A stretch of 64,000 nt of DNA from Saccharopolyspora gregorii (GTDB lineage Bacteria > Actinomycetota > Actinomycetes > Mycobacteriales > Pseudonocardiaceae). Shown piece by piece: positions 57,398 to 64,000 of the stretch. The stretch lies in NCBI RefSeq assembly GCF_024734405.1, contig NZ_CP059556.1:1860001-1924000 (forward strand), written 5' to 3'. The translations under genes and the position numbers were made by a program. The notes below the pieces were generated by a model, which saw only the letters and a list, made by a program, of their open reading frames with translations, did no database searches and was not told where the DNA came from. The number at the start of each line of letters is the position of its first letter. Positions within the stretch are counted from its first letter, which is position 1.

Positions 57398-58827
57398 CGC
57401 AGGCCCCGCAGGCAGGCGATGAGGCTGCGGGCCTGCACGTTCACGTAGTGGCTGTGCTCCAGCAGCCCGGTCAGCTGGCGCAGCGCCAGCCACCGGAAGT
57501 CCGGCAGGTCCGAGTCGGGGAAGTCCGCGTCCACCTCGATGATCTGGTACCGGTTGCGGGCCTGGTAGAACCGGCCGCCCTCCTCGGACAGCTCGGTGTC
57601 GAACAGCACCTGCTCGGGCCGCCTGCTCAGCACCACGTCCAGGTGCGGCGGCCGGTAGTCGACGCCGAGACCGGCGTAGTTCTCGGGGGTGCACTGCACG
57701 GTCGGCGCCAGCTCCACCACGTCCAGGTAGCCGGGTTCGACGCGGGCGTTCAGCAGCGCGTGCAGCACCCCGTCGACCCGCTTCACCAGCAGCGCCACCA
57801 CTCCGGTGCCGTGCGGGTGCAGCAGCGGCTGGGTCCAGCCGCCGACCTCGCGGCTGTTGCTGCGCACGTCCACGGCCAGCACGGTGAAGAAGGTGCCGAG
57901 CTCGTGCCGGATCTCCGCGTCGGTGCGCCGCCAGCCGCGCACCGCGTGCAGCGGGATCAGCGAGGCCCGGACCTGGTGCTCGGCCTGCCGGGAGGTGATC
58001 CAGCTGCGCACCTCGGCGGTGGTGTGCAAGGTGCCCGAGCGCGGATCCCGGGACCGCGCCAGCGCGCCCGCCAGGTCCGAACCGTCCACTTCGGACCCCT
58101 CGAACCCGCCGGGGAGGCAGGACAGCACGGTGCGGGCGTCCATGTTCACCAGGTCGTCCACCGCCAGCAGCCGGTGCAGCTGGCCGATCGTCACCCAGCG
58201 GAAGTCCTCGTGCTCCGCGACCGGTTCGCGCACCTCCACCAGCATGTTCCGGTTGCGCTTGCGGAAGAACCACGAGCCCTGCTCGGACTGCAGCACGTCG
58301 CTGAGCACCTGCTGACCCGCGGCGTCGCGGAAGTGCTCCAGGTACGGCACCGCGCCGCCCTCGTGCACCCGCGTGTAGTTGCTGCGGGTGGCCTGCACGG
58401 TGGGGGACAGCTGCACCCCGTTCACGTTGCCGGGTTCGGTCTTCGCCTGCATCAGGCAGTGCAGCACCCCGTCGATCTCGCGCAGCAGGATGCCGAGGAT
58501 GCCGATCTCCGGCTGGTTGATGATCGGCTGCGTCCAGGAGCGCACCGGGCCGTGGTCGCTGGACACGCGCAGCCCCTGCACGCTGAAGAACTTGCCGCTG
58601 GTGTGCCCGAGGTCGCCGGTGGCGTCGTCGAAGCGCCACTTGTCCAGCTCCGCGAACGGGATCCGCCGCACGTCGTGCAGCTGCGCGGCGCCGCGCTCCC
58701 GCACCCAGGCCAACAGCTCCTCGGTGGAGTGCAGCGCGTCCCGCTCGGCGCGCGCCGAGCGCGCCAACCGGTGCGGCAGGGTCGTGTCCGGCTTGCGCAG
58801 CAAGCCCGTTCCGGCGGAGGGCGCCAT
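57394..58827 (-). CDS. NDP-hexose 2,3-dehydratase (EryBVI/SpnO/TylCVI family)
   Basis: 477 residues built from two homologous halves, the hallmark of this family. WTQPIINQPEIGILGILL with MQAKTEPGN and SPTVQAT in the first half echoes WTQPLLHPHGTGVVALLV with LNARVEPGY and APTVQCT in the second. It removes the C2 hydroxyl of dTDP-4-keto-6-deoxyglucose, the committed step to 2-deoxysugars. ATG 58827 is preceded by AGGAG at 6 bases. It is the first gene of a three-gene coupled operon. dTDP-glucose synthase, 4,6-dehydratase and any 3,5-epimerase or C-/O-methyltransferase are not in the window, so a plain D-2,6-dideoxyhexose is the simplest product. Confidence 0.95.
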   Translation of the reverse strand: MAPSAGTGLLRKPDTTLPHRLARSARAERDALHSTEELLAWVRERGAAQLHDVRRIPFAELDKWRFDDATGDLGHTSGKFFSVQGLRVSSDHGPVRSWTQPIINQPEIGILGILLREIDGVLHCLMQAKTEPGNVNGVQLSPTVQATRSNYTRVHEGGAVPYLEHFRDAAGQQVLSDVLQSEQGSWFFRKRNRNMLVEVREPVAEHEDFRWVTIGQLHRLLAVDDLVNMDARTVLSCLPGGFEGSEVDGSDLAGALARSRDPRSGTLHTTAEVRSWITSRQAEHQVRASLIPLHAVRGWRRTDAEIRHELGTFFTVLAVDVRSNSREVGGWTQPLLHPHGTGVVALLVKRVDGVLHALLNARVEPGYLDVVELAPTVQCTPENYAGLGVDYRPPHLDVVLSRRPEQVLFDTELSEEGGRFYQARNRYQIIEVDADFPDSDLPDFRWLALRQLTGLLEHSHYVNVQARSLIACLRGLR

Positions 58828-59019
58828 CGGGATCTCCTCACGGCGGTGCTGCCGGCGATCCGCTGGCGCGGCAGGCCGGGTCGCGACCATTCCTACCCGG
58901 GAAAGATTAGGAGAAACCCCAAGCCCGGCCGGCGGTTCCACGATCGGATGATTGCGCGCGGAGCTCGCCGGGTAGCCGGGGGCTGATCGCGATTTCCGAA
59001 CGGGAGGAGGCGCAGCACC
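58828..59019. promoter_or_regulatory. Divergent promoter region, dideoxysugar operon and CBS gene
   Basis: 192 bases. It has a less GC-rich patch with CCCGGGAAAGATTAGG at 58896-58911, a partial (left-half) likeness to the GGGAWW sites near the other sugar and PKS promoters. GGAGGAGG at 59003 is the ribosome site of the CBS gene. This is probably the right border of the polyene cluster. Confidence 0.5.
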
Positions 59020-59433
59020 ATGACGACCGCACGGGAGATGATGACCGCGGGCGCCGAATGCGTGAACACCGATCAGACCGCCGCGGACGCGGCGCGCAAG
59101 ATGACCGACCTCGGCGTCGGGGCGCTGCCCATCTGCGGGCCGGACGAGAAGATCAAGGGAGTGATCACCGACCGGGACCTGGTCGTCAAGGTGGTCGGCA
59201 AGGGCCGCGACGCCGGGACCTTCCCCGCCGGGGACCTGAACCAGGCCGAGGCGATCACCGCGGGCGCCGACGACTCCGCGGAGGAGGTGCTCGCGACCAT
59301 GAAGGACCACCAGGTGCGCCGGGTGCCGGTGATCGACGGGCAGCGGCTCGTCGGCATGGTGTCGCTCGGCGACGTCGCCAAGGCGCTGCCGCACCACGAG
59401 GTCGGAGACCTGGTGGACACCCTGTCCACCTGA
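59020..59433 (+). CDS. Two-CBS-domain protein (Hrp1-like)
   Basis: 137 residues consisting almost only of two CBS motifs: first half AREMMTAG...GVGALPICG...GVITDRDLV, second half VRRVPVIDGQRLVGMVSLGDVA. Short stand-alone CBS pairs of this type are common in actinobacteria (mycobacterial Hrp1) and bind adenylates; their role is often tied to hypoxia or stress. ATG 59020 has GGAGGAGG at 59003-59010. Nothing links it to polyketide synthesis except adjacency, and it likely marks the genome flank. Repeat copy D follows its stop. Confidence 0.9.
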   Translation: MTTAREMMTAGAECVNTDQTAADAARKMTDLGVGALPICGPDEKIKGVITDRDLVVKVVGKGRDAGTFPAGDLNQAEAITAGADDSAEEVLATMKDHQVRRVPVIDGQRLVGMVSLGDVAKALPHHEVGDLVDTLST

Positions 59434-59473
59434 CCAGGTGTCTCGGAACCCGCGTGGCCGGTCCGGTCCGTCG

Positions 59474-59630
59474 TCCTGTCAGCGGCGAAGCCGCTGAGCT
59501 GACGACCATGCGGGCAACCCGCACCGCCGCGGGTTCTCAGCGGTTCCCCCGCGAGGACAGCGATTGCGCATGTGGCGGAGCCACCTGCGCAATCGATCCC
59601 GCAGCGGGGGAACCGCTGAGGTTCCGCCAC
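59474..59630 (+). repeat. Structured intergenic repeat, copy D (same orientation as A)
   Basis: Between the convergent CBS and monooxygenase-fold genes. 5' hairpin TCAGCGGC-GAA-GCCGCTGA is perfect (59479-59497). Outer arms CTCAGCGGTTCCCCCGC (59536-59552) and exact complement (59604-59620). Inner CGATTGCGCA/TGCGCAATCG (59561-59570, 59586-59595) and GTGGC-GGA-GCCAC tip. Relative to copy A the outer stem has two and the inner stem several changed pairs, all compensated. Confidence 0.9.
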
Positions 59631-59664
59631 CCGAGCACTACGCAGCGGGAGAAGACGCAGCCTT

Positions 59665-59991
59665 TCAGTTCTTCGGGGCGAGTTCGCCCATCTTGGACCA
59701 TCCGTCGCCGGGGACCTCGACGTTGATGATGTCCGGGGTCGCGGAGATGGCCTCGGACATGCGTTCCAGCGCGGCCTGGAAGTGCGCGGACTGCACGTGC
59801 TCGACGCCGGCCTCCTGCGAGGCGAAGCCTTCGGTGAGCACGAACTCGTTCGGGTCGTCGACGCTGCGGGCCCAGTCGAAGAACAGGTTGCCCGGCTCGT
59901 TCCGGGTCGCCCGGGTGAACTCGTCGACCAGCGAGAGCCACTGGTCGGCGTGGTCGGGCCGCACGTGGAACTTGACGACGATGAAGATCAC
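59665..59991 (-). CDS. Antibiotic biosynthesis monooxygenase (ABM)-fold protein, YgiN-like
   Basis: 108 residues with a ferredoxin-like alpha/beta barrel ABM pattern: VIFIVVKFHVRPDHADQW at the N-terminus, FDWARSVDDPNEFVLTEGF in the middle, HVQSAHFQAAL near the C-terminus. Such small dimers include quinol monooxygenases (YgiN) and heme-degrading or signalling relatives. The GTG at 59991 is chosen because GGGAG lies 8 bases upstream and the protein then starts at the first strand; an upstream in-frame ATG would add an unstructured Arg/Gly/Pro-rich tail over the divergent promoter. It diverges from the GAF regulator. A role in polyene synthesis is possible but unsupported. Confidence 0.82.
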   Translation of the reverse strand: MIFIVVKFHVRPDHADQWLSLVDEFTRATRNEPGNLFFDWARSVDDPNEFVLTEGFASQEAGVEHVQSAHFQAALERMSEAISATPDIINVEVPGDGWSKMGELAPKN

Positions 59992-60170
59992 TGGCTCGGC
60001 TCCCTGCGGGTTCGGTGGAGACGCGCCGGATTCGGCGCGGCCGAATCGTGGCCCGCGCGCACCGCGCCCGCCAACCCTCGTTGTCACATGCTGATAAGCC
60101 GTCGCGGTCTTCCGTCCCCCGGGTGCGGCGTGGTTATGGTGTGGGCCACACCCGGCGGCGGGAGGTGGCG
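59992..60170. promoter_or_regulatory. Divergent promoter region with a 15-bp palindrome
   Basis: 179 bases between the ABM gene and the GAF regulator. At 60138-60152 lies GGTGTGG-G-CCACACC, a perfect inverted repeat with one central base, 18 bases before the regulator's GTG. This is a good position for an autoregulatory operator. Confidence 0.55.
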
Positions 60171-61391
60171 GTGGACGACGCGCGATCGGTGCGCGAACGG
60201 GCCCGGACGCTCGCGCAGGTGCACGACGCCCTGTTCTCCGGAGGGCGCGCCCCGGCGCAGCCGCGTGCGCTGGTGGCCCGCTCGTGGCGGCGTGCCCGCG
60301 CCCAGGGCGTGGACCCGGACCTGCTGTTCCCGCCCGATCCGGCGGACGCGGCCGAGGTGCAGCGCCGCCGCGAGCGCAGCGGGCTGCGGCCGGTGCTGCC
60401 GGAGCTGCGGGCCGCGCTCACCGCGGTCGCCGAGGACTCCCGGCACGTGATGGTGGTGACCGACGCCGACGGCGTGGTGCTGTGGCGCGAGGGCGCGAAC
60501 CTGGTCCGGCACCGCGCCGACCGGATCGGCTTCGCCGAAGGCGCGCGCTGGTCGGAGGACGTGGTCGGCGGCAACGCGATCGGCACCGCGCTCGCCGAGG
60601 GCGCTGCGGTGCAGATGTTCGCCGCGGAGCACTTCCTGCGCGCCCACCACGTGTGGACCTGCACCGCCGCCCCGCTGCACGACCCGCGCACCGGGGACCT
60701 GCTCGGCATCGTGGACGTCAGCGGCCCGGTGGAGACCGTGCACCCGTTGACGGTGGCGCTGGTCGGCACCGCGGTGAAGGTCGCGGAAGCGGGTCTGCGC
60801 CGGGAGCACGCGCGCGGGCTCGACTCGCTGCGGCAGGTGGCCGGGCCGCTGCTGGCCGGTCTGCGCGGGCCGGGCCTGGTGGTGGACGAGCACGGCTGGG
60901 TCGCCGCGGCCACCGGCATGGCCGGGCCGGACCGGGTGGGGGCGCCGCGGTCCGGGGTACCGGTCGCGGTGCACGGCGTCGGCCACTGCCTGCCGGAACC
61001 GGTGCCGGGCGGCTGGCTGCTGCGCCCGGAACCCGCGCCGCGGATGCGGCTCGCGCTGGACCTCGGTTCGTCCCCGCCGCGCGCTGTTGTGGAGGGCACC
61101 GGCAGCTGGGTGCACCCGCTGCCGGTGCGGCACGCGGAGCTGCTGGTGCTGCTGGCGCACGCGGGACCGGCGGGGCTCTCGGCCGCGCAGCTGTCCGAGG
61201 CGCTCTACGGCGACCGCACCCACCTGGTGACCGTGCGCGCGGAGGTGTCCCGGCTGCGCAAGTCCCTCGGCGGCCTCGTGCTGGCCCGCCCGTACCGGAT
61301 CGCCCCCGGCGTGGAGGTCGCGCCGCCGGACCGCACCGGGCCGCTGCTGTCCCGCTCCACCGCGCCGGGGGTCCGCCGCCTCGCCCGGTGA
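60171..61391 (+). CDS. GAF-domain transcriptional regulator with C-terminal winged helix
   Basis: 406 residues from GTG 60171 (GGAGG five bases upstream). The N-terminal part (SWRRARAQGVDPDLLF) and the GAF domain (RHVMVVTDADGVVLWREG, FAEGARWSEDVVGGNAIGTAL, LGIVDVSGPV) resemble the sensory half of AcoR-type activators. There is no sigma-54 AAA+ domain and no Fis helix. Instead the C-terminus carries a winged-helix segment (LSAAQLSEALYGDRTHLVTV with RAEVSRLRKSLGG) of the OmpR/transcriptional-regulatory kind. This actinobacterial architecture often sits next to oxidoreductase genes that it controls. It converges on the flavin monooxygenase gene and diverges from the ABM gene, so either or both may be targets. 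The ligand is unknown. Confidence 0.88.
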   Translation: MDDARSVRERARTLAQVHDALFSGGRAPAQPRALVARSWRRARAQGVDPDLLFPPDPADAAEVQRRRERSGLRPVLPELRAALTAVAEDSRHVMVVTDADGVVLWREGANLVRHRADRIGFAEGARWSEDVVGGNAIGTALAEGAAVQMFAAEHFLRAHHVWTCTAAPLHDPRTGDLLGIVDVSGPVETVHPLTVALVGTAVKVAEAGLRREHARGLDSLRQVAGPLLAGLRGPGLVVDEHGWVAAATGMAGPDRVGAPRSGVPVAVHGVGHCLPEPVPGGWLLRPEPAPRMRLALDLGSSPPRAVVEGTGSWVHPLPVRHAELLVLLAHAGPAGLSAAQLSEALYGDRTHLVTVRAEVSRLRKSLGGLVLARPYRIAPGVEVAPPDRTGPLLSRSTAPGVRRLAR

Positions 61392-61401
61392 TCCCGGGCG
61401 G

Positions 61402-61443
61402 GGGCCGCTCCCGCGCCCGGTCGTGCGAGCGCGGGAGCGGCCC
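61402..61443. terminator. Bidirectional terminator, 15-bp perfect hairpin
   Basis: GGGCCGCTCCCGCGC (61402-61416) and its exact complement (61429-61443) flank a 12-base loop. It fills the 56-base gap between the convergent regulator and flavin monooxygenase stops. Confidence 0.85.
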
Positions 61444-61447
61444 GGAC

Positions 61448-63337
61448 TCACCTGGTGTGGTGCACCTCCTGCAGCCCGTAGACGGGAGTGGGGATCCCCT
61501 CGGCCCGCGCCTTGAGCTGCAACGCCAGGTACAGCGAGTAGTGCCGGGACTGGTGCAGGTTGCCGCCGTGGAACCACAGCGCCTCCTGCTGCGTGGGTTT
61601 CCACATGTTGCGCTGCTCGCCCTCCCACGGACCCGGGTCCTTGGTGGTGCCGGAACCGAGGCCCCACACCTTGCCGACCTTGTCCGCGACCTCCTGGCTG
61701 ATCAGGTCCGCGGCCCACCCGTTCATCGAGCCGTACCCGGTGGCGTAGACGACGAGGTCCGCGGGTAGCTCGGTGCCGTCGGCGAGCAGCACCGCGTCCT
61801 CGGTGAGCTCCGCGACCTGCCCGTGCGCGAGCGCCACCCGCCCGTCGGCGACGAGTTCGGCCGCGCCGACGTCGATGTAGTAGCCGGACCCGCGCCGCAG
61901 GTACTTCATGAACAGCCCGGAATCGTCGTCGCCGAAGTCGTGCCGGAACCCGGCGGCCTCCAGCCGCGCGTAGAAGTCGGCGTCGCGTTCCCGCATCGCG
62001 TCGCACGCGGGCCGCTGGAACCGGTCCATGATCCGGTACGGCTGGGAGGCGAACACCAGGTCGGCCTGCTGGGTGGTGATGCCCGCTTCGACCGCTTCCT
62101 CGGAGTAGAGCGGCGCCAGCGACAGCTCCATCAGCGAATCCGACTTGGAGATGTGCGTGGAGGAGCGCTGCACCATCGTCACGTCGGCGCCGACCTCCCA
62201 CAGCGCCCCGCAGATGTCGAACGCCGAGTTGTTGGAACCGATCACCACGGCCCGCTTCCCCCGGTACGCATCCGGCCCGGGGTGCCGCGAGCTGTGGTGC
62301 TGCTCGCCGCGGAACCGGTCCTGGCCGGGGAATTCGGGCACGTTCGGCTTGCCGGACACGCCGGTGGCGAGCACCAGCTGCCGCGGGCGCAGCTCGATCC
62401 GCTCGCCGTCGCGGTCCACCAGCACCGTCCACTCCCCGGTGCGCTCGTCGTAGGAGGCGGAGCGGCAGGTCGACGAAGACCAGTAGTTGATCTCCATGAC
62501 CTTGGTGTACATCTCCAGCCAGTCCGCGATCTTGTCCTTGGGCGCGAACACCGGCCAGTTCCGCGGAAAGTCCAGGTACGGCAGGTGGTCGTACCAGACC
62601 GGGTCGTGCAGGCACAGCGACTTGTACCGGCCGCGCCACTGGTCGCCGGGACGGGCGTGCGCGTCGAGCACCACGTGCGGCACCCCGAGCTGGCGCAGCC
62701 GCGCGCCCAGCGCGATGCCGCCCTGCCCGCCGCCGACCACCACCACGTACGGCTGGCGGGTGCGGCCGAGCTCGGCGGCCTCGGCGTCCCTGGCCTCCTG
62801 CCAGGTGGTCCGGTCCGGATCGACGCCGTGCTCGGCGCCCTTCGGGCGGCGGTGCCCGCTCGGCTCCTCGTGGCCGGTCAGCTCGTGCAGCGTCGTCAGC
62901 AGCGTCCACGCGCCCTCGTCGACGAGCCGCAGGTGCCCTTTCCCGCGCCCCGCGGCCGTCTCGAACCCGAGCCACGCCTCGACCACACCGTCGGCCTCGG
63001 TCGGTTCCGCGGTGAGGTGGAAGCCGCGGGCGTCGGTGGTCTCGGCGGTGGCGCGCACCAGGTCGGCGACGCCGTCCCGGTCCTCCACGGTCTTGAGGTT
63101 CCAGGTGAACGCGACCAGGTCGCGCCAGAACGAGGTGGTGGCGAACAGCCCGGCGGCGCGGTCCGCGTCGCGGGCCGCCAGCGCCGCCTCGAACTCGGCG
63201 AGCCAGTCCTCGGCGCGGGCGCGGGCGGCGGACCTCTCCGCCGGTGGCCGCGTCTCCCACCGCGCCTGGTCCGGCCGCGCCGGCCGGGTTTCCGAAGCAG
63301 TGCGGGTCGTCTGGTTCTCACCGAGCGTCTGGGACAT
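61448..63337 (-). CDS. Flavin-containing monooxygenase with N-terminal NTF2/SnoaL-like domain
   Basis: 629 residues. Residues about 40-170 look like an NTF2/SnoaL-type domain (FEAALAARDADRAAGLF, SFWRDLVAFTWNL, LRLVDEGAWTLLTTL). A complete FMO follows: FAD motif VVGGGQGGIALGARL near 200, NADPH motif VIGSNNSAFDICGAL near 385, and ATGYGS close to the C-terminus. Fused NTF2-FMO proteins are widespread in actinobacteria and fungi, and some relatives are YUCCA-like indole-pyruvate or ketone monooxygenases. The substrate here is unknown. ATG 63337 has GGGAGG 7 bases upstream. The cupin gene lies 129 bases upstream on the same strand, and the GAF regulator converges from the other side. A catabolic oxygenase cassette is more likely than polyene tailoring. 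Confidence 0.9.
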   Translation of the reverse strand: MSQTLGENQTTRTASETRPARPDQARWETRPPAERSAARARAEDWLAEFEAALAARDADRAAGLFATTSFWRDLVAFTWNLKTVEDRDGVADLVRATAETTDARGFHLTAEPTEADGVVEAWLGFETAAGRGKGHLRLVDEGAWTLLTTLHELTGHEEPSGHRRPKGAEHGVDPDRTTWQEARDAEAAELGRTRQPYVVVVGGGQGGIALGARLRQLGVPHVVLDAHARPGDQWRGRYKSLCLHDPVWYDHLPYLDFPRNWPVFAPKDKIADWLEMYTKVMEINYWSSSTCRSASYDERTGEWTVLVDRDGERIELRPRQLVLATGVSGKPNVPEFPGQDRFRGEQHHSSRHPGPDAYRGKRAVVIGSNNSAFDICGALWEVGADVTMVQRSSTHISKSDSLMELSLAPLYSEEAVEAGITTQQADLVFASQPYRIMDRFQRPACDAMRERDADFYARLEAAGFRHDFGDDDSGLFMKYLRRGSGYYIDVGAAELVADGRVALAHGQVAELTEDAVLLADGTELPADLVVYATGYGSMNGWAADLISQEVADKVGKVWGLGSGTTKDPGPWEGEQRNMWKPTQQEALWFHGGNLHQSRHYSLYLALQLKARAEGIPTPVYGLQEVHHTR

Positions 63338-63466
63338 GGGCGGACCTCCCGGAGCAGCGCGCGCCGTCGCCGGTGACGGCGCGTCCGGAACTCAGCGAAC
63401 CCGACCGCCACCGCGCCCGGAAGGGTTGCGACCCCGTTGCACCCCGCGGTTCCCCCGGATGCGGGA
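63338..63466 (-). promoter_or_regulatory. Spacer upstream of the flavin monooxygenase with tandem GTTGC repeats
   Basis: 129 bases between the cupin stop and the FMO start. GTTGCGACCCC (63425-63435) is followed directly by GTTGCACCCC (63436-63445), a pair of near-identical direct repeats about 90 bases before the FMO start. It could be an activator site; there is no other recognisable element. Confidence 0.4.
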
Positions 63467-64000
63467 TCAGCCGCCGATCGTCCTCCCGCGTGCCGGCGGC
63501 GGTCCGACGACCACGAGGTCGAGGTCGGTCGCGGCCAGCCGCGCCGGGTCCACCGCGAGGTCCGCCGGGAGCTCCGGGTGCACGTGCAGCTCGGTGGGGC
63601 GGCCGGTGAGGTCGAAGAACGGTTCGAACACGTCGGGGGTGAGGATGCCGAGCATCCGGGTGTTGTGCGCTTCGAACGCGAAGGTGTGGATGGTGCCCGC
63701 CGGGGCGTGCACGAAGTCCCCTTCGGTCAGCAGCACCTCCCGGCCGTTGACGTGCAGCCGGACGCGTCCCGACACGCACAGGAAGTTCTCGGTGTGCAGC
63801 CGGTGGAAGTGCCGGACGAAGTACTCCGACCGGGATCCGAGGGTGTCGATGGCGAAGTACCGGCCGCCGGTGTTCGCGCCGCGCGTCAGGTAGGTGTTCA
63901 GGCTCTCCCCGGTCTCCCGGCGGTCGCCCTCGCCGAGCCGCAGGAAGTACGGCCGCACGCCCTGCGGCAGCTCCGCGTCCCACTCGTCCAGCGCGTCCGT
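63467..64000 (-). CDS. Cupin protein, quercetin 2,3-dioxygenase-like, 5' end outside the window
   Basis: 178 residues visible; the frame stays open to the right edge, so the N-terminal part (probably the first cupin domain) is missing. The visible cupin has the metal-binding pattern HFHRLHTENF (H-x-H-x4-E type) and the second motif GDFVHAPAGTIHTF with the third His. The layout and the linker GRYFAIDTLGS resemble the C-terminal cupin of bacterial quercetinases (QdoI type), which cleave flavonols with O2. A GTG at 63958 could be read as a start, but sequence before it (EWDAELPQGVRPYFLRLGEG) continues the family pattern, so it is internal. It shares the strand with the FMO and could be in one transcript with it. 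Confidence 0.85.
   Translation of the reverse strand, partial: TDALDEWDAELPQGVRPYFLRLGEGDRRETGESLNTYLTRGANTGGRYFAIDTLGSRSEYFVRHFHRLHTENFLCVSGRVRLHVNGREVLLTEGDFVHAPAGTIHTFAFEAHNTRMLGILTPDVFEPFFDLTGRPTELHVHPELPADLAVDPARLAATDLDLVVVGPPPARGRTIGG

Noticed and set aside
59992-60087. Upstream in-frame ATG that would lengthen the ABM protein by 32 residues
   Set aside because: The extension is low-complexity and covers the divergent promoter; GTG 59991 has a good ribosome site and begins the first strand of the fold.
59564-60094. Open frame on the plus strand covering repeat copy D and the ABM gene
   Set aside because: It translates the repeat and the antisense of a well-supported gene, with no family resemblance and no ribosome site.

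Overview
This window is part of a modular type I polyketide cluster for a glycosylated polyene macrolide, followed by unrelated-looking accessory genes. Very high GC, GTG/ATG starts with GGAGG-type ribosome sites, and the PKS, cytochrome P450 and deoxysugar gene content point to a filamentous actinomycete. Pseudonocardiales-like is my guess; no rRNA or tRNA is present to settle it.

Layout. 1-12690 (+): the 3' part of a PKS ending in a fully reducing module (KS-AT-DH-ER-KR-ACP), then the last module with thioesterase. 12772-13959 (+): a P450. Converging on it from 18194 down to 14316 (-) is an operon of macrolide glycosyltransferase, PLP sugar aminotransferase, P450 and [3Fe-4S] ferredoxin, the set seen in nystatin, amphotericin and pimaricin clusters for mycosamine addition and late oxidation. 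18392-51581 (+): loading protein (KS with active-site Cys replaced by Ser, AT, ACP), a two-module protein (both AT methylmalonyl-type, both KR A-type), and a 6,844-residue four-module protein (all malonyl-type AT, all DH-KR) that should lay down four consecutive conjugated double bonds.

52089-58827: a two-gene DrrAB-like exporter, a second glycosyltransferase and a three-gene operon (2,3-dehydratase, 3-ketoreductase, 4-ketoreductase) for a 2,6-dideoxyhexose. The product is therefore predicted to carry two different sugars, an amino sugar and a digitoxose/olivose-type sugar. 59020-64000: CBS-domain protein, small monooxygenase-fold protein, GAF/winged-helix regulator, flavin monooxygenase fused to an NTF2-like domain, and a truncated quercetinase-like cupin; these probably lie outside the polyene cluster.

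How the parts work together: the loading KS(Ser) decarboxylates malonyl-ACP to acetyl-ACP; modules 1-2 add two methyl-branched hydroxylated units; modules 3-6 add the polyene; missing middle modules (outside the window) add the polyol; the penultimate module makes a saturated C4-C5 unit; the last module leaves a C3 hydroxyl and its TE closes the ring. Tailoring P450s, ferredoxin and the two glycosyltransferases finish it, and the ABC pair exports it.

Beyond the genes, four copies of a roughly 155-bp highly structured intergenic repeat (21577, 51617, 55424, 59474) are the most unexpected feature. Their stems differ between copies by compensated base changes.
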